Of a stretch of 8,208 nt of DNA, positions 1 to 7,200 are shown piece after piece. The notes below the pieces were generated by a model, which saw only the letters and a list, made by a program, of their open reading frames with translations, searched no databases and was not told where the DNA came from. Every line of letters begins with the position of its first letter. Positions within the stretch are counted from its first letter, which is position 1. Made by a program: the position numbers and the translations under genes. The stretch is from Bacteroidota bacterium (GTDB lineage: Bacteria > Bacteroidota > Bacteroidia > Bacteroidales > Prolixibacteraceae), in the NCBI GenBank assembly GCA_023393265.1, contig JAEWME010000434.1, forward strand, positions 1 to 8,208, in the 5' to 3' direction.

Positions 1-785
1 GTACTGACAATCTCCTGTCCTTTCGGCACAAATAAATTGACGATCCGGACTGCTTCCATGAGCAATCCACCAGGGTTGGAACGCAAATCGAGCACCAGGT
101 TTTTAGCACCATATTTTTCTTTCAGGTCAATCAGCGCAATTTTCACCTTTTCGGCACAGTCGACAGTAAAATTCGACAGCCTGATGTAACCGGTTTCTTT
201 GTCGAGCATTCCGTAATACGGAACCGGATCGATCTGTATCTTTTCGCGGATGATCTCAATTTCGATTGGCTTTTTTTGTCCGTATCGTTCTACTTTAACA
301 ACGATCGGTTTATTTGCCGGACCTTTTAGCAAATTACTCACGTCGGATGTCGACATATTTTCGGTCGGTTTCCCGGCTACTTCCAGCAAAATGTCGCCAG
401 CTTTCAGGCCACTTTTCTGCGCCGGAAAACCTTCGTATGGCTCAGCAATCACAATCTTTCCCTTTTGCTTGCTGATTAGTGCGCCAATCCCCGCATATTC
501 GCCGGTAGTCATAAACTTAAAATCTTCTACATCATCTTCCGGAATGTAGTTTGTGTAGGGGTCGAGCGATTCAAGCATCTTGTCGATACTGGTTTTCACC
601 AGCTTATTTGGATCAACCTCATCAACATAAAACAGGTTTAACTCTCTGAAAAGCGTATAGTAAATGTCGAGGTTTTTGGCTATTTGGAAATTCTTGTCGT
701 CTTGTTTAAAACCGAAAAAACCGATGGCAAAAACCAGTATCCCAACAATAACAATACCTGCCTTTTTTGTTCTGGAAAATTTCAT
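1..785 (-). CDS. ctpA: S41 family carboxy-terminal processing peptidase, N-terminal part (cut by window edge)
   Basis: Periplasmic, membrane-anchored serine protease of the tail-specific (Ctp/Prc) family, which in general trims or degrades envelope proteins from their C-termini. The first 261 residues are visible, starting at the ATG whose complement is 783-785. An uncleaved-looking signal anchor lies at residues 9-26 after a basic MKFSRTKK start. Residues about 30-90 are the usual N-terminal helical region, with the family-typical SLDPYTNYI at 73-81. A PDZ domain covers about 92-176, with GLKAGDILLEV at 126-136. The S41 core begins near 198, with GYIRLSNF at 199-206 and VLDLRSNPGG at 231-240. 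The catalytic Ser/Lys region would lie beyond base 1, so activity cannot be judged. No Shine-Dalgarno sequence is visible. The terminator upstream of it means it probably has its own promoter. The family call is firm; the symbol is by family, not proven orthology. Confidence 0.95.
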   Translation of the reverse strand, partial: MKFSRTKKAGIVIVGILVFAIGFFGFKQDDKNFQIAKNLDIYYTLFRELNLFYVDEVDPNKLVKTSIDKMLESLDPYTNYIPEDDVEDFKFMTTGEYAGIGALISKQKGKIVIAEPYEGFPAQKSGLKAGDILLEVAGKPTENMSTSDVSNLLKGPANKPIVVKVERYGQKKPIEIEIIREKIQIDPVPYYGMLDKETGYIRLSNFTVDCAEKVKIALIDLKEKYGAKNLVLDLRSNPGGLLMEAVRIVNLFVPKGQEIVS

Positions 786-1039
786 CTCAAAAACGTTGTT
801 AATTAATAACTTATAATCAGGAAAGAATAACAAAAGCCTACAAAAAGTATAGCAAATTATATCTGGCAAGTCCTGTTAGTTTCCTGTCTTCTTATTCCGA
901 ATTGGAACAACAAAAATAGTAAAAGCTTTGTTTTTATCGACTTACCTTTTCCTATTAAAAGTTAATTATTCTTAACCTTCCTTCATCGAAAATGGACTTG
1001 CTGCATTCGAACAGTAATCGCAGGTCGGCCAAGTAACAC
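786..1039. other. Gene-free intergenic region upstream of the S41 protease gene
   Basis: About 254 bp (320 bp if counted to the DUF2147 stop) with no credible coding sequence. Its left part (786-960) is strongly A/T-rich, as expected for the promoter and leader of the minus-strand protease gene. I see one -7-like element here, described separately, and no tRNA, riboswitch or repeat array. A short minus-strand reading frame crosses 955-1161, but it runs through the terminator and overlaps the DUF2147 gene end in another frame, so I do not call it. Confidence 0.6.
911..918 (-). promoter_or_regulatory. Candidate Bacteroidota -7 element for the S41 protease gene
   Basis: Read on the minus strand this is TATTTTTG, a full match to the Bacteroidota -7 consensus TAnnTTTG, 125 bp before the protease start codon. 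No clear TTTG/TTG -33 element sits at the expected distance upstream (about 938-943), and the area is A/T-rich, so a chance match is quite possible. The case for a promoter somewhere here rests mainly on the terminator that precedes it. Confidence 0.25.
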
Positions 1040-1079
1040 AAAAAACCAGCGGCGACCGAAAAAATACAGTCATCGCTGG
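1040..1079 (-). terminator. Rho-independent terminator downstream of the DUF2147 gene
   Basis: On the minus strand, CCAGCGATGAC (1079-1069) pairs with GTCGCCGCTGG (1056-1046) across a 12-nt loop. The stem has 11 positions with one G-T wobble and one C-A mismatch. The second arm is followed directly by six T residues (complement of A1040-1045). It begins 26 nt after the DUF2147 stop codon, which is a typical position. On the plus strand no T-run follows the hairpin, so it should act in one direction only. It separates the DUF2147 transcript from the S41 protease gene. Confidence 0.85.
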
Positions 1080-1105
1080 CTTCCCCAAAATCTGATTCCA
1101 GGTTT

Positions 1106-1552
1106 TTAGTTCGTTGCCCGGGTCCAGGTGGTCGATCGTCCCAACCATTTGATTCCAACAATATATCCTTTCAGCGACAAGGTGTTAAGATCACTTTCAA
1201 ACCAGGCAAAGCAATCGTAAGTCTTCCCGTTATCAGGATCGTAAATGCGGCCGTTCTGCCATTCCTTGTCCGAAGAATTATACTTCAACCCTGAAAGGAT
1301 TTGCAGGCCAAGCCGTGACCTGGAACGCAATTTTTCGTCCGGATTCTTGATGTCTTTCTCTGGTTCCCCATTGACATATTTAGAAGGATTGATGTATACC
1401 ACCGTCCCTGTAAACTTCCCGTTTTCTTCCTTAATCTCTATTTTTGAGGTTTTTTCGGCATTCCACCATATACCTGCAATTTTACCCGCATCCTGACCAA
1501 ATGCGCCCGAAATCAAGATACTGAGCACTAAAACCAATCCAATTTTTTTCAT
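1106..1552 (-). CDS. Secreted DUF2147 domain protein
   Basis: A 148-residue exported protein of the DUF2147 family, whose biochemical role is unknown to me. A signal peptide covers residues 1-19 (MKK, hydrophobic core, AFG|Q cleavage), so the mature protein of about 129 residues is probably periplasmic. The family pattern is present in order: GIWW near 27-30, the GKFTGTVVY strand at 45-53, DIKNPDEKLRSR at 67-78, GLQILSGLK at 82-90, IYDPDNGKTY at 103-112, and GYIVGIKWLGRSTTW at 129-143. Length is normal for the family and the domain fills the mature protein. It is transcribed alone: its own terminator lies 26 nt after the stop, and the gene upstream of it is divergent. The start ATG (complement of 1550-1552) directly gives the signal peptide. 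The family call is strong; function is open. Confidence 0.93.
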   Translation of the reverse strand: MKKIGLVLVLSILISGAFGQDAGKIAGIWWNAEKTSKIEIKEENGKFTGTVVYINPSKYVNGEPEKDIKNPDEKLRSRSRLGLQILSGLKYNSSDKEWQNGRIYDPDNGKTYDCFAWFESDLNTLSLKGYIVGIKWLGRSTTWTRATN

Positions 1553-1585
1553 AGTCGTTTCGATTGAGCATTTCGAATTAGTACC

Positions 1586-1689
1586 TTTTCCTGAAACCGA
1601 AGGTCCTAATTTTCTGCCAATTTATGGATATTTTTTTGATTTGCACTGCACAGGAAATATCGGCCACTAATTCGGCTTTTTTCCTGAAA
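1586..1689. repeat. 11-bp direct repeat TTTTCCTGAAA, two copies
   Basis: Exact copies lie at 1586-1596 and 1679-1689, 93 bp apart start to start, in the region between the divergent DUF2147 and beta-barrel genes. The second copy forms the left part of the dyad at 1678-1699; the first is like a single half-site, 34 bp upstream of the DUF2147 start. This could be a shared regulator site. A shorter 10-bp version in inverse orientation (TTCAGGAAAA) also occurs inside genes at 2995-3004 and 7349-7358, so chance recurrence is a real alternative. Confidence 0.4.
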
Positions 1690-1699
1690 TCAGGAAAAA
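1678..1699. promoter_or_regulatory. Perfect 10-bp inverted repeat, operator-like
   Basis: TTTTTCCTGA (1678-1687), a two-base AA spacer, then TCAGGAAAAA (1690-1699). The arms are perfect complements. A loop of two bases is too tight for a good RNA hairpin and no T-run follows, so a binding site for a dimeric DNA-binding protein is more plausible than a terminator. It lies 72 bp before the chosen start of the beta-barrel gene and about 125 bp before the divergent DUF2147 start. The protein that binds it, if any, is unknown. Confidence 0.45.
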
Positions 1700-1762
1700 T
1701 TTGGGAAAAATTTCTCAAAAACTGGTTTTTTATTCCTCAGTTGCGATATTTTTGGGAAAAAT
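1700..1762 (+). repeat. 12-bp direct repeat TTTGGGAAAAAT, two copies
   Basis: Exact copies at 1700-1711 and 1751-1762, 51 bp apart start to start, close to five helical turns. The first directly abuts the inverted repeat 1678-1699; the second is part of the dyad at 1746-1764. Both are in the leader of the beta-barrel gene. The A/T-rich context raises the chance level, but GGG in the middle of both copies makes a purely compositional match less likely. Confidence 0.4.
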
Positions 1763-1764
1763 AT
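1746..1764 (+). promoter_or_regulatory. 8-bp inverted repeat over a candidate -7 element, just before the beta-barrel gene
   Basis: ATATTTTT (1746-1753), GGG, AAAAATAT (1757-1764): perfect arms with a three-base spacer, ending six bases before the ATG at 1771. Within it, TATTTTTG (1747-1754) matches the Bacteroidota -7 consensus TAnnTTTG, but no good -33 element is visible about 20 bp upstream. The site could be a promoter with an overlapping operator, or a weak A-U hairpin in the ribosome-binding region if transcription starts further up. Only the symmetry and the consensus match are certain. Confidence 0.35.
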
Positions 1765-1770
1765 AACCCA

Positions 1771-2475
1771 ATGAGAGTATTTTTCGCTGTTTTACTCATT
1801 TTTGTCTTCAAATCAACTTTTTCGCAGGTAACTGTTTCCGATGCCGAATTAATGTTTTTAAGCCGCCATGTTTGGCGAGGCAGCCAACTGGGCAATGCCC
1901 CGGTAATTGAGCCATCGGTCACACTTTCAGCAGGGAACTTTAGTTTTAATTTCTGGGCAGCAAAAACAACCAACAAAAGCTATGCTGAAATTGACCTGAT
2001 CCCCTCCTGGCAATTCAAACATTTTGCGGTAACGGTTTACGATTATTACAATCCAGTTCCGGGAGAAGAGAACGACTTTTTCGATTTTGGCAAAGAAAAT
2101 TCGAGACATTCGCTCGAATTGTCGCTCGATAATTATTACACCGAAACCGGCCGTTTCAAGTGGATGGTTGGCACATTTGCTACCGGCGATAAGAACGAGG
2201 ACACCGGAAAGCCGAACTTTTCAACTTACATCGAATTCAAATATCCGTTTTCAGTTGCAGGTATCGAAGCCGAGCCATTTGCTGGATTGACACCTTTCAA
2301 AGGTTTTTACGCCGGAAGTTTTGCCATTGTCAATTCAGGCCTGTCGCTTACAAAGTCGGTTGAAATCACCGGGAAGCTTTTTATTCCGCTCAATATTACG
2401 TATTACTATAATCCCTACGCCGATAAAAACATGCTCACCTTTGGCACAGGCATCGTCTTTTCGTCTGAAGACTAG
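1771..2475 (+). CDS. Predicted outer-membrane beta-barrel protein, unknown function
   Basis: A 234-residue protein with a signal peptide (residues 1-19, MRVFF..., cleavage likely after TFSQ or just before Q19). The mature part is almost wholly made of short amphipathic strands rich in Tyr, Phe and Asn. Examples are around 55-63 (FSFNFWAAK), 85-92 (FAVTVYDY), 129-137, 180-187 and 207-213 (IPLNITYYY). The segment SRHVWRG at 31-37 followed by a 'source' strand recalls the TorF/Gcw_chp group of putative porins, but this is only a resemblance. The reading frame is open upstream to an ATG at 1624, which would add 49 residues. I prefer 1771 because the signal peptide starts exactly there and the upstream stretch looks like non-coding A/T-rich DNA. 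It ends SSED, without the classic terminal aromatic residue of proteobacterial barrels. It is read toward the efflux operon, but 113 bp and a separate promoter lie between. Confidence 0.8.
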   Translation: MRVFFAVLLIFVFKSTFSQVTVSDAELMFLSRHVWRGSQLGNAPVIEPSVTLSAGNFSFNFWAAKTTNKSYAEIDLIPSWQFKHFAVTVYDYYNPVPGEENDFFDFGKENSRHSLELSLDNYYTETGRFKWMVGTFATGDKNEDTGKPNFSTYIEFKYPFSVAGIEAEPFAGLTPFKGFYAGSFAIVNSGLSLTKSVEITGKLFIPLNITYYYNPYADKNMLTFGTGIVFSSED

Positions 2476-2531
2476 CTATTTACAGAGGACGCCATAAAAC
2501 CTTTTGTTCATCCTTAATGTTATCTTAACAA

Positions 2532-2556
2532 AAATAGTTGCACAAGTCAACTATTT
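2532..2556. promoter_or_regulatory. Likely MarR-family operator
   Basis: AAATAGTTG (2532-2540), seven-base spacer CACAAGT, CAACTATTT (2548-2556). This is a perfect 9-bp inverted repeat spanning 25 bp, and it ends 32 bp before the regulator's start codon. MarR dimers commonly bind TTG/CAA-type palindromes of this size near their own promoter. The left arm contains the TTG that best serves as the -33 element and the right arm ends five bases before the -7 element. Bound protein would therefore block RNA polymerase. Binding by the adjacent regulator is inferred from position and symmetry, not shown. Confidence 0.75.
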
Positions 2557-2569
2557 AGGAATATTTTTG
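2538..2569 (+). promoter_or_regulatory. Bacteroidota-type promoter of the MarR/RND efflux operon
   Basis: TATTTTTG at 2562-2569 is a full match to the Bacteroidota -7 consensus TAnnTTTG. TTG at 2538-2540, 21 bp upstream, is a plausible -33 element (consensus TTTG). Transcription would begin roughly at 2574-2578, leaving a leader of only about 10-15 bases before the ATG at 2589. No other promoter-like site is visible before the downstream genes, and their gaps are short, so this promoter probably drives the whole pump operon. Confidence 0.65.
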
Positions 2570-2588
2570 CTGAACAAAATACCGCCGG

Positions 2589-3041
2589 ATGGAAGTTACA
2601 AAACCCCTTGGATACCTGCTAAGCCGCTCGATGCGGATGTTCAAAAACCAGGTTGCTGCCGAATTTAAATCGCGTGGCATCGAACTGTCTTTTGAACAAT
2701 ATGTTATTTTGCACATGATTAATTCACAGTGCGACCTCATTCAGCAGGACCTGGCCAACTACCTTCAAAAAGACAAATCAATCATCGTGCGCCAAATCGA
2801 CAGCCTGATCGAAAAAGAATACCTGGTGCGGCAGCCCAATCTGGAAGACAAAAGAAAGAAAAATATACTCCTGACAGAAAAAGGTCTTGTCGCCATGAAT
2901 GAGATGACGCAAATGGCGATTGAAGTTTCAAACAGGCTTCTTCATGGCGTTTCGGACGAAGAATTTGCAACCTTCAAGCTTGTTTTGAATAAAATTCAGG
3001 AAAACGGGGAAAAAACAGAATCCAACCTCAACAATCAGTAA
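2589..3041 (+). CDS. MarR-family transcriptional regulator
   Basis: A 150-residue winged helix-turn-helix protein of typical MarR length. It is predicted to bind DNA as a dimer and to release it on binding small molecules or on oxidation. N-terminal dimerisation helix at about 5-30; HTH at about 50-77 (DLIQQDLANYLQ, then recognition helix DKSIIVRQIDSLIEK at 62-76). The wing at 78-94 holds the hallmark EDKRKK (86-91; Asp87 and Arg89 are the conserved pair). C-terminal dimerisation helices follow from about 96. Cys48 is the only cysteine, so a multi-cysteine redox switch is unlikely. It is first in the operon, 17 bp before the adaptor gene and directly behind an inverted repeat. This suggests autorepression and control of the pump. 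The inducer cannot be read from sequence. Confidence 0.93.
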   Translation: MEVTKPLGYLLSRSMRMFKNQVAAEFKSRGIELSFEQYVILHMINSQCDLIQQDLANYLQKDKSIIVRQIDSLIEKEYLVRQPNLEDKRKKNILLTEKGLVAMNEMTQMAIEVSNRLLHGVSDEEFATFKLVLNKIQENGEKTESNLNNQ

Positions 3042-3058
3042 ACTATTGATAAAACAAT

Positions 3059-4249
3059 ATGAGAACAATGAAACAACTCAGAATTTTTGGAATCGCATTC
3101 ATCGCAATGGCTGTTTATTCCTGCGGCCAAAAGCAACAAGCCGGAGCTCCGGGAGGGGCCGCGGGACAGGTAAAAGAGTATCCGGTTATAGCCGTCGCTC
3201 CGCAGTCGACGATGCTTTTTAAAGACTACCCCACCACTTTGCAGGGGCAGCAAACCGTTGAAATACGGTCGAAAATCACTGGCTACATCGAGCATATAAT
3301 GGTCGACGAAGGTGCTTACGTGAAAAAAGGACAGGTGCTTTTCCGCCTGAACGCCAACGACATTCAGGCAACTGTTCGCTCGGCAGAAGCTCAGGTAAAA
3401 GTTGCAGAAGCCGATGTGGTTTCGGCCAAAATTAACCTGGAGAAAACCAAGCCGCTGGTTGACAAAAACATCATCAGCAAATTCGACCTCGAATCGGTTA
3501 AGTCGTTGATGAAGACCAAGGAAGCCCAATTGGCGCAGGCTCAGGCTAACCTCGAAAATGCCAGGGCCAACTTGCAGTACACCCTCATCTCAAGTCCGGC
3601 GGAAGGGTATATCGGAACATTTCCGTTCAGAGTCGGGAGCCTCGTTAGCGCGACTACAGCCGAGCCGTTGACAACCGTTTCGAATACAAAAAAAATGTAT
3701 GCCTATTTCTCCTTTAACGAAAAGGATTTTCTGATGTTGATTAAAAACCTGGATGGTAAAAATCTCCAGGAAAAGTTTAAGAAACTTCCCGATGTGTCGC
3801 TGATTATGGCCGATAACTCCGCTTATGAGCAGCCCGGAAAAATTGAAACTGCCAGCGGATTGGTCGATATACAAACAGGTTCGGTGAATGTTCGTGCTTC
3901 ATTTCCAAACCCTGACGAATTGTTGCGCAGCGGAAGCAGCGGGTTGGTCCGCATCCCTCAAATGGTAGACTCGGCACTGATCATACCGCAGAAAACCACC
4001 TATGAGCTTCAGGGCAAACACTTTGTTTATGTAGTTGGCCCCGATAACAAGGTTCACAACACCGAAATTGAAGTGCTAACCGGCAACCTGAAAGATTCGT
4101 ACGTTGTAACGTCAGGATTGAAAGCGGGCGACCAGATCGTATTCGAAGGACTAATCTCGCTTCGAAACGACGCAGAAATCAAACCTAAACTGGTTGACGC
4201 CGGAAGCCTTTCGGAAAACATGCCAGGCGCCAATCAGGTTAAAAACTAA
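3059..4249 (+). CDS. RND efflux periplasmic adaptor (membrane fusion protein), lipoprotein
   Basis: HlyD/AcrA-type adaptor of 396 residues that would bridge the RND transporter and the outer-membrane factor in the periplasm. Signal peptide with a lipobox VYSC puts lipidated Cys22 at the mature N-terminus, as in AcrA, followed by a Gly/Ala/Gln-rich linker. Domains in order: first lipoyl half at about 66-98 (IRSKITGYIEHIMVDEG, KKGQVLFRL); alpha-helical hairpin at about 100-168, very rich in Ala, Gln, Glu and Lys; second lipoyl half at about 168-200 (SSPAEGYIGTFPFRVGSLV); beta-barrel at about 205-300; membrane-proximal domain at about 305-380. An in-frame ATG at 3068 (Met4) is an alternative start that keeps the signal peptide. 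The gene sits 17 bp after the regulator and 11 bp before the transporter, so translation is probably linked. Confidence 0.95.
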   Translation: MRTMKQLRIFGIAFIAMAVYSCGQKQQAGAPGGAAGQVKEYPVIAVAPQSTMLFKDYPTTLQGQQTVEIRSKITGYIEHIMVDEGAYVKKGQVLFRLNANDIQATVRSAEAQVKVAEADVVSAKINLEKTKPLVDKNIISKFDLESVKSLMKTKEAQLAQAQANLENARANLQYTLISSPAEGYIGTFPFRVGSLVSATTAEPLTTVSNTKKMYAYFSFNEKDFLMLIKNLDGKNLQEKFKKLPDVSLIMADNSAYEQPGKIETASGLVDIQTGSVNVRASFPNPDELLRSGSSGLVRIPQMVDSALIIPQKTTYELQGKHFVYVVGPDNKVHNTEIEVLTGNLKDSYVVTSGLKAGDQIVFEGLISLRNDAEIKPKLVDAGSLSENMPGANQVKN

Positions 4250-4260
4250 ATCAGAAAATC

Positions 4261-7200
4261 ATGTTCAGAAGATTTATAGAACGACCGATCCTGTCATCGG
4301 TCATTTCCATTATCATTGTCATTCTGGGTTTGCTGGGACTTTTCAGCCTCCCAATTGAGCAATACCCCGACATTGCGCCGCCAACCATCAGGGTAAATGC
4401 GTCATACACCGGAGCCAATGCGGAGACTGTGCTGAAAAGTGTTGTTATTCCGCTGGAAGAACAAATCAACGGCGTTGAAAATATGACGTATATGACTTCG
4501 ACTGCCAGCAACGATGGTTCGGCCAGCATCGAAGTTTACTTCAAGCAAGGTGTGAATGCCGACATGGCTGCCGTGAATGTGCAGAACCGTGTGGCACGCG
4601 CCAACAGCCTTCTGCCTGCCGAAGTTACCCGCGCCGGCGTTATCACGGCCAAACGGCAAAACAGCATGTTGCTCGTTTTCTCGTTGTACAGCGAAAACGG
4701 CGAGTTCGACGAAACATTCCTTCAGAACTACAGCAAAATTAACCTGCTGCCACAGATTCAGCGTGTTACAGGTGTGGGCGAAGCAATGGTTTTCGCCGGA
4801 AAAGATTACTCGATGCGTATCTGGCTGAAACCGGATGTGATGGCTGCTTACGGGCTAATGCCTTCGGATGTGACCAGCGCGCTGAACGAGCAAAACCTCG
4901 AAGCAGCTCCCGGACGTTTGGGCGAACTGAATGACCAGTCGTTCGAATATGTCATCAAATACAAAGGCAAGCTGTCGCTTCCAGCCGAATTTGAGAACAT
5001 CGTCATCAAAGCCGATAAGGACGGAAACATCCTGCGCCTGAAAGATGTGGCCCGCGTTGAAATGGGCGCACTGAGCTATTCGGTGGCAACCGCCGTGATG
5101 AACAAACCGGGTATCACCATGGCCGTCTTCCAGGCAGCCGGATCGAATGCCCGCGACGTAATCATCGAAGCCAAAAAGGTGCTCGACGAAGCGTCCAAAT
5201 CGTTCCCTCCCGGAGTGAAATATAAAATCATGGTCGACGCCAACGACTTCCTCGACAGCTCGATCGAAAAAGTTTTGCACACTTTACTTGAAGCATTTGT
5301 GCTGGTTTTCATTGTGGTATTCCTGTTTCTCCAGAATTTCAGGGCAACACTTATCCCTGCAATTTCGGTTCCGGTGGCAATCATTGGTACTTTCTTTTTC
5401 CTGAATGTTTTTGGGTTCACCATCAACCTGCTTACCTTATTCGCGCTGGTACTTGCCATCGGGATTGTGGTCGACGACGCGATTGTGGTGGTGGAGGCTG
5501 TGCACGCCAAACTCGACCAGGGCGCTAAAAATGCCCGCGAGGCGGCAGTTTCGGCAATGAGCGAAATTTCGACAGCGATTGTTTCAATCACACTCGTTAT
5601 GTCAGCCGTTTTTGTGCCTGTGACTTTCATCACCGGAACAACAGGCGTCTTTTATAAACAGTTTGGTATTACGCTGGCAGTGGCCATTGTCATCTCTGCC
5701 ATTAACGCATTAACCCTCAGCCCCGCACTTTGTGCCATTTTCCTGAAACCGCACAACAACCACGAAGAACATAAAAAAGGACTGCTTCAGCGTTTTTACG
5801 ACAGCTTCAACGTCGCTTTCGAAACAATGACCGGGCGCTACAAACGAACCACGCATTTCTTCATGGATCACCGTTGGGTCTCCATAGCACTAATTGTGCT
5901 TTTCACAGGCATTCTCGCATTCCTGATGAAAACCACGCCAACCGGATTTGTGCCTAACGAAGACACCGGAAGATTGTTTGTTGACATCAGCATGCCGCCT
6001 TCAACCTCGATGGACCAAACCCGCAAGGTGGTGATGCAGGTTGACAACATCATTGGAAGTCTTCCTGAAGCAGATGGACGTACAGCCATTATTGGCAGTT
6101 CGCTCATCAGCGGACGCGGAAGTTCATACGGGATGATTATTTGCAGTTTGAAGTCTTTCGGTGAAAGGACAGGGGAAGGCCAGGACATCAACTCGGTGAT
6201 TGCCAAATTATATGGCATGACAGCCAATATCAAGGATGCCAAAATCCTGTTCATCACGCCGCCAATGGTTCCCGGGTTCAGTATTTCAGGAGGTTTTGAA
6301 CTGAAGCTGGAAGACAAAACCGGTGGTGACATTAAAGTTTTTGAACAGAATGCTCGACAATTTTTAGGAGCCCTCAACCAGCGTCCCGAAATCCAGTACG
6401 CCATGACGTCCTTCAACTCCAATTTCCCGCAATACCAGGTTGATGTGAATGTTGCACGATGCAAACAGTCGGGCATCACGGTTAATGCGGTGCTCGCGGC
6501 CATGCAGGGTTATGTAGGCGGTTTGTATGCCTCCGATTTCAACCGTTTCGGAAAACAATACCGCGTTATGGTTCAGGCTGAACCTAAATACCGTGGAAAT
6601 CCGGAAGACCTGAACAATATTTTTGTAAAAACGAGCAACGGCGAAATGGCGCCTATTAAAGAGTTCATCACGCTCAAGCGCGTATTCGGACCTGAAAATA
6701 TCACCCGCTTCAACATGTACACATCCATCGCGGTGACCGGAGCGCCAAACTTCGGCTACAGTTCGGGCGACGCCATCAAAGCAATCGAAGAAGTAGCTGC
6801 GCAAACGCTGCCACAAGGTTACGGATACGAATTTTCGGGACTGACCCGCGAGGAAATCGCTTCAGGAAACCAGTCGATCCTGATCTTCGCTTTGAGTGTA
6901 ATCTTTGTATATTTCCTTCTGGCCGCGCAGTACGAAAGCTACATTTTGCCGCTGTCGATCCTGTTCTCGCTACCAATCGGTATTTCCGGCTCATTCATCT
7001 TTGCCAAAATCATGGGTGTCCAGAATAACATTTACCTGCAAATTTCACTCATTATGCTCATCGGGCTTCTGGCCAAAAATGCCATCCTGATTGTTGAGTT
7101 CGCCCTGCAGCGCCGCCACCGGGGCATGAGCATCGTTCAATCTGCTATTGATGGAGCAACTGCACGTTTACGACCAATCCTGATGACTTCATTTGCATTC

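Noticed and set aside
250..549. 99-codon plus-strand reading frame
   Set aside because: It is antisense to the PDZ region of the S41 protease, which is clearly the real gene.
955..1161. 68-codon minus-strand reading frame
   Set aside because: It overlaps the end of the DUF2147 gene in another frame and reads straight through the intrinsic terminator hairpin. Its translation has no recognisable features.
2518..2530. TGTTA-TCT-TAACA inverted repeat as terminator of the beta-barrel gene
   Set aside because: Only five A/T-rich pairs with a three-base loop, and the stretch after it is A-rich, not T-rich. It is too weak for an intrinsic terminator; some read-through toward the regulator gene remains possible.
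5076..6503. Long minus-strand reading frames of 185 and 211 codons inside the transporter gene
   Set aside because: They lie fully opposite a conserved, intact RND gene, have low-complexity Ser/Thr/Ala-rich or otherwise unfamiliar translations, and arise from the codon bias of the plus-strand gene.
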